Origin: Primulina eburnea
Lineage: Eukaryota; Streptophyta; Magnoliopsida; Lamiales; Gesneriaceae
Direction of reading: 5' to 3'
NCBI RefSeq assembly: GCF_022965805.1
Contig: NW_027330861.1
Span: 372,001 to 436,000 of the forward strand
Length of the DNA stretch: 64,000 bases
Below the pieces are notes generated by a model. It was not told the DNA's origin. It saw only the letters and a program-made list of their open reading frames with translations, and searched no databases. The position numbers were made by a program, and so were the translations under genes. Shown one piece after another: positions 24,274 through 33,621 of the stretch (positions within the stretch are counted from its first letter, which is position 1; each line of letters begins with the position of its first letter).

Positions 24274-27200
24274 AAAAGTGTTCCCAAAGTTCTATTGACA
24301 ACTTCAGTTTGTCCATCCGTTTGAGGATGACAAGTAGTAGATTACAACAATATTAAGCAAAGTTTAGCCCATAAAGTAATCCAAAAATAGAATCCCTCCC
24401 CTTCTTAGTCCTAGGCAACCCCAAAATAAAGTCCATAGAAATGTCAATCCAAGTTCTTTTAAGAATAGCACGCAAAAGTGTTCCCAAAGTTCTATTGACA
24501 ACTTCAAATTTTCCATCCGTTTGAGGATGACAAGTAGTAGCTTACAACAATATTGAGCAGAGTTTATCCCATAAAGTAATCCCAAAATAGAATCCATCCC
24601 CGTCTTAGTCCTAGGCAACCCCAAAAATAAAGTCCATAGAAATGTCAATCCAAGTTCTTTTAAGAATAACACGCAAAAGTGTACCGAAAGTTCTATTGAC
24701 AACTTCAGTTTTTCCATCCGTTTGAGGATGACAAGTAGTAGATTACAACAATATTGAGCAAAGTTTAGCCCATAAAGTAATCCAAAAATAGAATCCCTCC
24801 CCTTCTTAGTCCTAGGCAACCCCAAAATAAAGTCCATAGAAATGTCAATCCAAGTTCTTTTAAGAATAGCACGCAAAAGTGTACCCAAAGTTCTATTGAA
24901 AACTTCAGTTTTTCCATCCGTTTGAGGATGACAAGTAGTAGCTTACAACAATATTGAGCAAAGTTTAGCCCATAAAGTAATCAAAAAATAGAATCCCTCC
25001 CCTTCTTAGTCCTAGGCAACCCCAAAATAAAGTCCATAGAAATGTCAATCCAAGTTCTTTTAAGAATAGCACGCAAAAGTGTTCCCAAAGTTCTATTGAC
25101 AACTTCAGTTTGTCCATCCGTTTGAGGATGACAAGTAGTAGATTACAACAATATTGAGCAAAGTTTAGCCCATAAAGTAATCCCAAAATAGAATCCCTCC
25201 CCGTCTTAGTCCTAGGCAACCCCAAAAATAAAGTCCATAGAAATGTCAATCCAAGTTCTTTTAAGAATAACAGGCAAAAGTGTACACAAAGTTCTATTGA
25301 CAACTTCAGTTTGTCCATCCGTTTGAGGATCACAAGTAGTAGATTACAACAATATTAAGCAAAGTTTAGCCCATAAAGTAATCCAAAAATAGAATCCCTC
25401 CCCTTCTTAGTCCTAGGCAACCCCAAAATAAAGTCCATAGAAATGTCAATCCAAGTTCTTTTAAGAATAGCACGCAAAAGTGTACCCAAAGTTCTATTGA
25501 CAACTTCAGTTTGTCCCTCCGTTTGAGGATGACAAGTAGTAGCTTACAACAATATTGAGCAAAGTTTAGCCCATAAAGTAATCAAAAATAGAATCCCTCC
25601 CCTCCTTAGTCCTAGGCAACCCCAAAATAAAGTCCATAGAAATGTCAATCCATGTTCTTTTAAGAATAACAGGCAAAAGTGTACCCAAAGTTCTATTGAC
25701 AACTTCAGTTTGTCCATCCGTTTGAGGATGACAAGTAGTAGATTACAACAATATTGAGCAAAGTTTAGCCCATAAAGTAATCCAAAAATAGAATCCCTCC
25801 CCTTCTTAGTCCTAGGCATCCCGAAAATAAAGTCCATAGAAATGTCAATCCAAGTTCTTTTAAGAATAGCACGCAAAAGTGTACCCAAAGTTCTATTGAC
25901 AACTTCAGTTTGTCCATCCGTTTGAGGATGACAAGTAGTAGATTTCAACAATATTGAGCAAAGTTTAGCCCATTAAGTAATCCAAAAATAGAATCCCTCC
26001 CATTCTTAGTCCTAGGCAACCCCAAAATAAAATCCATAGAAATGTCAATCCAAGTTCTTTTTAAGAATCCCTCCCCTTCTTAGTCCTAGACAACCCCAAA
26101 ATAAAGTCAATAGAAATGTCAATCCAAGTTCTTTTAAAAATAGCACGCAAAAGTGTTCTCAAAGTTCTATTTACAACTTCAGTTTGTCCATCCGTTTGAG
26201 GATGACAAGTAGTAGCTTACAACAATATTGAGCAAAGTTTAGCCCATAAAGTAATCCAAAAATAGAATCCCTCCCCTTCTTAGTCCTAGGCAACCCCAAA
26301 ATAAAGTCCATAGAAATGTCAATCCAAGTTCTTTTAAGAATAGTACGCAAAAGTGTACCCAAAGTTCTATTGACAACTTCAGTTTGTCCATCCGTTTGAG
26401 GATGACAAGTAGTAGATTACAACAATATTGAGCAAAGTTTAGCCCATTAAGTAATCCAAAAATAGAATCCCTCCCCTTCTTAGTCCTAGGCAACCCCAAA
26501 ATAAAGTACATAGAAATGTCAATCCAAGTTCTTTTAAGAATAGCACGCAAAAGTGTACCCAAAGTTCTATTGACAACTTCAGTTTGTCCATCCGTTTGAG
26601 GATGACAAGTAGTAGATTACAACAATATTGAGCAAAGTTTAGCCCATAAAGTAATCAAAAAATAGAATCCCTCCTCTTCTTACCCCTAGGTATCCCGAAA
26701 ATAAAGTCCATAGAAATGTCAATCCAAGTTCTTTTAAGAATAGCACGCAAAAGTGTTCCCAAAGTTCTATTGACAACTTCAGTTTGTCCATCCGTTTGAG
26801 GATGACAAGTAGTAGATTACAACAATATTAAGCAAAGTTTAGCCCATAAAGTAATCTAAAAATAGAATCCCTCCCCTTCTTAGTCCTAGGCAACCCCAAA
26901 ATAAAGTCCATAGAAATGTCAATCCAAGTTCTTTTAAGAATAGCACGCAAAAGTGTTCCCAAAGTTCTATTGACAACTTCAGTTTTTCCATCCGTTTGAG
27001 GATGACAAGTAGTAGCTTACAACAATATTGAGCAGAGTTTAGCCCATAAAGTAATCCTAAAATAGAATCCCTCCATGTCTTAGTCCTACGCAACCCCAAA
27101 AATAAAGTCCATAGAAATGTCAATCCAAGTTCTTTTAAGAATAACACGCAAAAGTGTACCCAAAGTTCTATTGACAACTTCAGTTTGTCCATCCGTTTGA

Positions 27201-27714
27201 GGATGACAAGTAGTAGATTACAACAATATTGAGCAAAGTTTAGCCCATAAAGTAATCCAAAAATAGAATCTCTCCCCTTCTTAGTCCTAGGCAACCCCAA
27301 AATAAAGTCCATAGAAATGTCAATCCAAGTTCTTTTAAAAATAGCACGCAAAAGTGTACCCAAAGTTCTATTGACAACTTCAGTTTTTCCATCCGTTTGA
27401 GGATGACAAGTAGTAGCTTACAACAATATTGAGCAAAGTTTAGCCCATAAAGTAATCAAAAATAGAATCCCTCCCCTTCTTAGTCCTAGGCAACCCCAAA
27501 ATAAAGTCCATAGAAATGTCAATCCAAGTTCTTTTAAGAATAGCACGCAAAAGTGTACCCAAAGTTCTATTGACAACTTCAGTTTGTCCGTCCGTTTGAG
27601 GATGACAAGTAGTAGATTACAACAATATTGAGCAAAGTTTAGCCCATAAAGTAATCCAAAAATAGAATCCCTCCCCTTCTTAGTCCTAGGCATCCCGAAA
27701 ATAAAGTCCATAGA
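24274..27714 (-). repeat. 200-bp integrase-derived satellite, block 3
   Basis: About 17 monomers. It contains the second copy of the 1875-bp higher-order repeat (24279-26153), one short monomer near 26063, and from about 26.75 kb a further copy of the ttaagc / gagcagagttta pair that also starts the block. It ends at the TSD ATAGA of element B. Confidence 0.95.
27710..27714. repeat. TSD ATAGA (left) of element B
   Basis: ataga before the LTR start and again at 35575-35579 after the LTR end; a normal 5-bp duplication of satellite sequence. Confidence 0.9.
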
Positions 27715-27861
27715 TGTAATGCCCGAGATTTAATCATTTTAATCAGACGTTGATTAATTGACTTAATGGAAGTCATAGGAACTCAAATGATGAAGCCGGG
27801 CGTTGGTTTATGTTAAGCCAAGATGTTAAACCGAACATCTCAAGATGTTAGGCCGAACATC

Positions 27862-28038
27862 TCGCGCCCGAGCGGTAAATTTTATCCGCCCGAGCGAGAT
27901 GTTTAATTTGTGAGGGCCGAAAGTGCTTCGCCCTAGCGAGCAAGTTTGACCGCCCTAGCGAGATGAGATGTTCAATCGAGTATCTCGACCGAAACTCCCT
28001 CGCCCTAGCGGTAGGTTTTGACCGCCCTAGCGAGCGAC
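27862..28038. repeat. GC-rich dyad cluster in LTR B
   Basis: Imperfect inverted units built on cgcccgagcgg / ccgcccgagcg and the variant cgccctagcg, three pairs, located just upstream of (TA)n. Duplicated in the 3' LTR at about 33769-33945. Confidence 0.8.
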
Positions 28039-28085
28039 GTGTAAAATGAAGAATAAGCCACTTGCTTTTATGCATGTCACGGACG

Positions 28086-28103
28086 TATATATATATATAT
28101 ATA
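28086..28103. repeat. (TA)n microsatellite, 5' LTR of B
   Basis: Four bp shorter than the partner tract at 33993-34014; possible TATA-type promoter position by placement only. Confidence 0.8.
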
Positions 28104-29668
28104 CATGCAATGTAAAGTTAAACATTCAGAAATCGATTTTGAGGGAAAAGCTTCGTTCATATTTTCTTAAATTGATTTGCGAGCGAACCGTCTATCCAAA
28201 TTGAAATCCGACTTCAGTACTGCATTCCTATCGACGCAGGCTACAACTGGACGTAAGTTTTATTACGTTTAGACCAGATTTGATTTTATGATATTGTCAG
28301 AATTGCATATGATTCAGATATAGCGTTTCTACTACCGTAGATATTGTAGAATCGAAGTCAGATTTAGAAACAGATTGTTTATGGAATTGTTATGAATTTT
28401 AGAGTTGCTTTGATTGAGATTGCTATCAGAATTATGCTGCTATTCATTTTAAAGTGTACAGATACTGAAGTTATAGATTGTACTGAGATTTATTAGGAAT
28501 TCTGGTAGTGTAATTGTGATGTTAAGACTGACGGGGTTACAAGACTGTAGTGTTATGCCGTCTAAACATCAGTGGGTACAGATTGATCAGATTCAGTATT
28601 GGTTTCAGTTATCTTGTGATATTGTTGATATGAATCAGATTGTAGTTTATTCAGATATTGACCAGACAGATTGTGAATTGGATTACACATTGATACAGTG
28701 TATTGTTTATTGTCATTTCAGATCAGATATGGACAAATTCGACTTCGAGACGTCGTCTTCATCAGATCAGGAAGACAAAGGTATAATTCATGTGATATTC
28801 GGGAAGAACAACTCAATTGAGATCGCGTTGAGTTTCCCAATAAATCACATACGATACTCTTGGTTTATGTTTTATATGATTATGCTATGATAATAGATTG
28901 TTATGCATGCATTAAGATAGGACAGTCTGGAGATCAGGCAGACTCTAGACGTTCGGCGATATCACAGCTCTGGGGAAGATCACCGCCCCTTTGTAGATGC
29001 GGATACAGATCAGGCCGAAGTCTAGGAATAAGACGTACAGCACCTCGAGTGGTGGGTAGGTGACAGCCAGTGACGTCTTATTCACCCCGGGATCCCTAGA
29101 GTTTCAGATCGAGTCAAGTCTAGACATGATTTATTTAGGACTGCATGCTTATATGGATGTGGCTCCTAGATCATGGGACCCATCGTTATTGCTTTCAGTT
29201 ATGCTAGCATGTTTTTATAATTTAGATTGTTTATCTGCATGATAGCATGTTTTATGAATTGGTTTGTTGATATACATGCTTACCATGTTTTATACTGGGA
29301 TCTGTTCTCACCGGAGTTATCCGGCTGTCGTCTTGTTTTGTATGTGTGCATGACGACAGGTGGGGCAGGATCAGGGTCAAGAAGATAATGAGAGAAGACG
29401 AGTATAGCGTGGTGATTCCGGACTTGGAGTAGACTTGGTGTTTCTACTTGAACTTTAGTAGGGAAACCTTAGATTAGATTGTTGTATATAATTGGACTTT
29501 TAAATATTGATATGTATTTTCTATATAGAGATGTATATAGTTTAAATTACATTACCTTCCGCAGTTCTTAGTTAAAATTAAAAATTTTTAGACCCTGTTT
29601 ATCAGAACAGATAATTAAATCCCAACTATGATTAAGAAGATGATTAGCGTCCGGGTCCCCACAACAGG

Positions 29669-29680
29669 TGGTATCAGAGC
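29669..29680 (+). promoter_or_regulatory. Primer binding site of element B (tRNA-iMet)
   Basis: TGGTATCAGAGC five bases after the 5' LTR end (ACAACAGG context), identical to the sites in A and C. Confidence 0.92.
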
Positions 29681-30097
29681 GATAGATCCTTTAAAGGTAG
29701 ACAATCAGAGCTGATAGTTCCTTTAGCGATAGATCTTTGAGAGATAGATCCTTTAGATTGAGATAGTCAGAACTGATAGATCTTTTAGATTGACTTAGAT
29801 AAAGATAGAAGAGAATGAGCGGGGTAGAGGAATTTTCTTTCCTTGCATGTCTATGCTAGCATGAGATTGATTTTCATGTTGATTGACATTGTGATGCTAG
29901 CATGAGACTATATGTTACTGCTTTTAGATACATGCTTACCTGATTATGTGAATTAGATTGGTATTATGTATCACTGAATACGAATCAGATCGGATTCATG
30001 ATCAGCAGTAAGATGATCATGATCAGAAAAGATTGGCACAGATTGGTATTATTGGGATTACTGATGTTTTTGGTAATCAGATATAGCTCCCCGCAGA
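29681..30097 (+). other. Element B untranslated leader
   Basis: Holds repeated GATAGATC(C/T)TT and TCAGAGCTGATAG motifs (29681-29800) that echo the last bases of the primer site, followed by AT-rich sequence with gctagcatgaga repeats. No gene is visible. A TAA lies three codons upstream of the position where gag homology begins. Confidence 0.65.
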
Positions 30098-31353
30098 ATT
30101 CCAGAAAAAGGCAGTACGTCATATGATCAGACAGATAGAACAGAATCTCAGATAGATGTGGCAGAAATTCAGATGGAAACACAGTTACAGAGGTTTCAGT
30201 CGTTTCAACCGCCAATTCTGAAGGGAACTGAGACGTCAGTAGATTGTGAGAAATGGCTAGAGGAGACAGAAATTTTATTTGAATTCCTGAATTTCACAGA
30301 TGAGTGTAGAATTAGGCTTATTGAGAACCAGTTACAAGAGACTGCTAGAAGATGGTGGTTACTCACCAAAGGAGCCTTAGAGCAGAGTCGTTCAGTGATC
30401 ACGTGGAAGACCTTTAGATTTGAATTTTATCAAAGATTCTTCCCTACCTCATATAGACAGGATAGAAGTGCAGAATTTGCAAACCTGAGACAGGGTCCTT
30501 TAAGTGTTGATGAATACTTGGCACAGTTCTTCACACTTCTACGTTTTGCTCCTCTTGTGGCTAGAAATGATGATGCTATGTCTAGCCAGTTCATTCAAGG
30601 ATTGAATCCAGAAATACGTACGTTGGTAAATGTAAATCAATCAAGTAATTTTGCGGATACCTTGAATAGAGCTAAAAGAGCAGAAACGGTTCTGATAGGA
30701 CAACATGGAGCATCGTATGTTCTTCCAGAACAGACTGCACAGCAACTGCCTTCCAGAATAGAGACTGGCAGTCGTAGTGGTAAGGAAAAAGAACCATTGA
30801 GAATTTAAGTCAAGGTCAATTGAATATTGATGATTATGCTGCAAGATTTTCTACTCTGTTACGTTTTGCTCCTCATATGGCTAGGGATGATGAAGCTGTA
30901 GTGACTCAATTCATTAGAGGATTGAATTCGGAGATAGTTGCATTCATGAATCTACAGCGACCCTATCACTTTGCTGATGTCTTGAGTAAAGCAAAGAGAG
31001 CAGAAGAGAGTCTGATTCGACAATTAGCGAGGTTGTGTGTAAAGCAACCCCAGACACCACAATCCCCTTCGAGATTTGAACGTGGCAGCACGAGTGGAAA
31101 GCAAGATTGGCTGAAAGCTCGGAAGAAACAGTTCAAGAAGTTAGGCAGTGGTTCCTCCAGTTCCAGTGGTTCCAGTCCAAGTTATACTGGAGTTTATTGC
31201 GCTAGGTGTGGAGGGAGACATCCCACCGAACAATGCCAGGGAGTGACTGGTAGATGCAATATCTGCGGACAACATGGGCATTTTGCTAGAGTGTGTCCTC
31301 AGAAGGGTTCCCAAAGATTCTGGGGAGCAGGACCAGCGGGTGGCAATGCGTGA
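30098..31353 (+). pseudogene. gag: Chimeric, partly duplicated gag of element B
   Basis: Homology to Ty3/gypsy gag starts near 30098, but the codon equivalent to the element C start is ATA, as in element A. The first open frame (to 30808) carries the gag domain (RRWWLLTKG, YQRFFPTSY, FFTLLRFAPLV) and ends abruptly after SRSGKEKEP. A second, out-of-frame gag segment starts at about 30806 with the equivalent of an internal position (NLSQGQLN). It repeats FSTLLRFAPH through the serine-rich linker to zinc knuckles CARCGGRHPTEQC and CNICGQHGHFARVC, ending at 31353. The first copy resembles element C gag and the second resembles element A gag, so about 110 residues are present twice in two lineages. 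The junction is frameshifted, so a full gag is not expected. Confidence 0.85.
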
Positions 31354-31800
31354 GCAACAAACCCAGAAACTACAACAGGTACTATTCTTTATGATTAGAT
31401 TGCAGATGTACTAATATATACTAATGCATTCTTCATGAGTATCTGTGATTGAGTAGCATGGTGATATGCTAAATTTATGGGGTCTGTGTATACTGTAGTA
31501 TTGATGCCTTAGTTGTTGATGAATATGTTGATATCAGAGATTTCTGTGACATGTTATATACTACAGTAGAGAAACCGGGATTGGGATAGATGATGATGTA
31601 CTTGTGTTATATGATGTTGTTTGCATTATTGACATATATATGCTAAACAAGTACAGGAAAGTAAGATCAAATCTAGTTGATAAATGAGGATTCTAGATCC
31701 AGAATTCCTTAGATCATTGTACTGTTTATGACTCGATTAGTACAGAAAGGAATAGATAGCATCCTTATGTATTCAGTAGATCCACTGAAATCGAGTCTAA
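31354..31800 (+). pseudogene. Protease and pre-RT linker remnant of element B
   Basis: The frame at 31408-31434 reads VLIYTNAFF in place of the retropepsin I-D-(T/S)-G-A-S site, so the catalytic Asp is Tyr. Stops follow. The linker before reverse transcriptase is still readable at 31729-31796 (MTRLVQKGIDSILMYSVD). Apart from one residue, the active-site damage equals that in element A. Confidence 0.72.
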
Positions 31801-32839
31801 CAGTAACAAATGTGCTAGTAATCTAATAGTTGACTGGTGTTGGCCTAGACAGGATTTCAGATGTGTTTTATATCAGAATGAACTAAAAGAATTGACAGAT
31901 TAAGGTATGGGCTGAAGAATCCAGTTGATTACATATTTTTCTTGAAGACATTTCAGTTCTGTTTCTAGATTGGCAGATTATGTGTTCAAGGGTAGTCTGA
32001 AGAATAATGCTTGTTATCTCTATGATTTATTGATATATTGGCAGCATTCAATTGATTATATTGAATATTTGAAGACCTGTGTTAAATATTTCGAAAATTG
32101 TGATTATTGTGTACAGCACTGGGTCAGGTATGAATCCGGTATGCAGTTACTGATACAGGATTTCATTCAGACTATGCGGTATCAGAAATGTCAGCATTAG
32201 CAGAATGTCGGATATGTCAGAACCAGATTATCTTCTTCTGATTTTCTTTTTCTTGTATTGCGTTATGTCTGCTGATTATTGTTATGATTCTAAATCAGTA
32301 TTTGAGACATCTTATATTGGTTGGGAGTATATTCTATTTGCAGATGAGATATAGCAGTTGATCTGGGCAGTATGAAGATTAGTCTGCCAGCCAAAATCTA
32401 TTATGTTATGAGTTTTCTTAAACTCACTAGATCTGTATAGGTTCTTTCTATTCAGAATTTGATGTTATTGGGAATCAGTGTGTGATGCAGACTAGTGTAA
32501 ATAGTTCAGAAATGTAATCAGAATGTTCAGAACTGTATTTTGTTGATCAGATCAGTATAACAACTATGTAATTTGTGTTTTGTATAAGACCGATTATCGT
32601 GTTATATCGGAATGTTTCAAATTGTTACAGCTTTTGGTATTGATAGTCAGAGCCGAATATCAGGTAGGTATTTCGTATTTATTTTTTTATGTTATTAACT
32701 GGTTGGTTATACCGGATAGTTCGAAGCTGAAGCCACAGGTAGTGTCAGACATGCACAATAAGGGATTCAGTTTTTATTTAGATGATTCAAAAGGTATGAT
32801 ATTCGAACAGATAGGGGTGATATAGACAGATTTGATCAG
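31801..32839 (+). other. Element B internal region, decayed pol
   Basis: About 1 kb in which only a weak trace of the start of reverse transcriptase (an NELKELT-like stretch near 31885) can be suspected. No YXDD motif or RNase H signature is visible. Small open frames here (31970-32200, 32580-32825) resemble nothing I recognise. Confidence 0.5.
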
Positions 32840-33140
32840 TGGTAACAGAATTTGTACACACATATGGGCAGAAAGTGTACTGATAGGTCTGAATAGCTAA
32901 CAGAAGAAGCCAGGAAGATGGGAATCAGAAGATTTATTACAGAATTTGTATAATTCTGAATAGAAATGGGAGTACATCTCTATGGCTTTCGTAATGAAAG
33001 TACCGCCATTTTCTCCAAAGTAGGATATGATATGATTATGATTGACAGAGTACTCAATCCATATCTATCATTTTGTACCAGATAACGTACAAACAGTACC
33101 AGATGACATAGATCGATGTCAAAGAAGTAATCAGATGGAT
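32840..33140 (+). pseudogene. Integrase remnant of element B
   Basis: Frame with stops; EYISMAFVMKVP at about 32970-33005 stands where integrases have HISMDFV-LP. The first catalytic Asp codon is GCT (32985-32987), alanine, as in element A. Upstream a degenerate zinc-binding region can be followed; downstream a tyrosine/glutamine-rich stretch decays. Confidence 0.7.
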
Positions 33141-33608
33141 TAGAAAAGTGAATTAGTTGATATCAGATTGATGTGATTGGGATGGAGTGTATACTTGTGG
33201 TAGATTATATCATAAGCGTTTTCTCTCAGATTTGTTACAGATTGACAGGTAGTCAGCGTTAGTAGTCAGATATTGAAAGATATTGATAGAACTCGAGTGC
33301 TGGATGTTAGCACTAGTTATCAAGATAGTGCAGAAGAAATAGATGTAGGAAACCAATGTCAGATGATGACGATTGGTATTTGGAGCCGAAGATAGAATAT
33401 GTCCTTAATTGGAATAAACAGATGGAATATCAACTACAGGTGATATTGCTTTGTTATGGATTGCAATTGGCGTATACAGGTGTTGTATAGCCAGTAATAT
33501 GGGATTGATTCGGCTAGTGAAATGAGTTTGGATGTTAAACTCTGTTATACATTTCTTCTGATAGAGTTGGATTGATTTTTTGTGAGTTCGAGGACGAACT
33601 CAGATCTA
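33141..33608 (+). other. Element B 3' internal region
   Basis: No recognisable domain. Contains gtgctggatgttagcactag (near 33298), homologous to a duplicated motif in element A, and a block ending gagttcgaggacgaactcag just before the polypurine tract. Confidence 0.5.
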
Positions 33609-33621
33609 AGAGGGGGAGAAA
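33609..33621 (+). promoter_or_regulatory. Polypurine tract of element B
   Basis: AGAGGGGGAGAAA directly before the 3' LTR start TGTAATGCCC. Confidence 0.88.

Larger units (their letters stand above)
27715..29663 (+). repeat. Element B 5' LTR (1949 bp)
   Basis: TGTAATGCCCGAG to GGGTCCCCACA. Sense order of landmarks: GC-rich dyads (27862-28038), (TA)n (28086-28103), donor-like GGACGTAAGT (GT at 28253), TCATTTCAG (AG at 28720-28721), ATGGAC at about 28729, AAAGGTATAA (GT at 28781), CACCGGAGTTATCCGG (near 29309), GACGACAGG (AG at 29358-29359), and AAATTTTTAGACCCTG near the end. A 124-residue open frame at 28516-28890 is present but is not conserved as a whole in family A. Confidence 0.94.

Noticed and set aside
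28516..28890. 124-residue LTR frame (copy at 34427-34801) as a gene
   Set aside because: Lies in non-coding LTR sequence, is not conserved as a frame in family A, and resembles no known protein; only a short inner piece is conserved and is reported as a finding.
29669..29680. tRNA gene
   Set aside because: Only the 12-base complement of the initiator-Met tRNA 3' end is present; there is no cloverleaf. It is a primer binding site.
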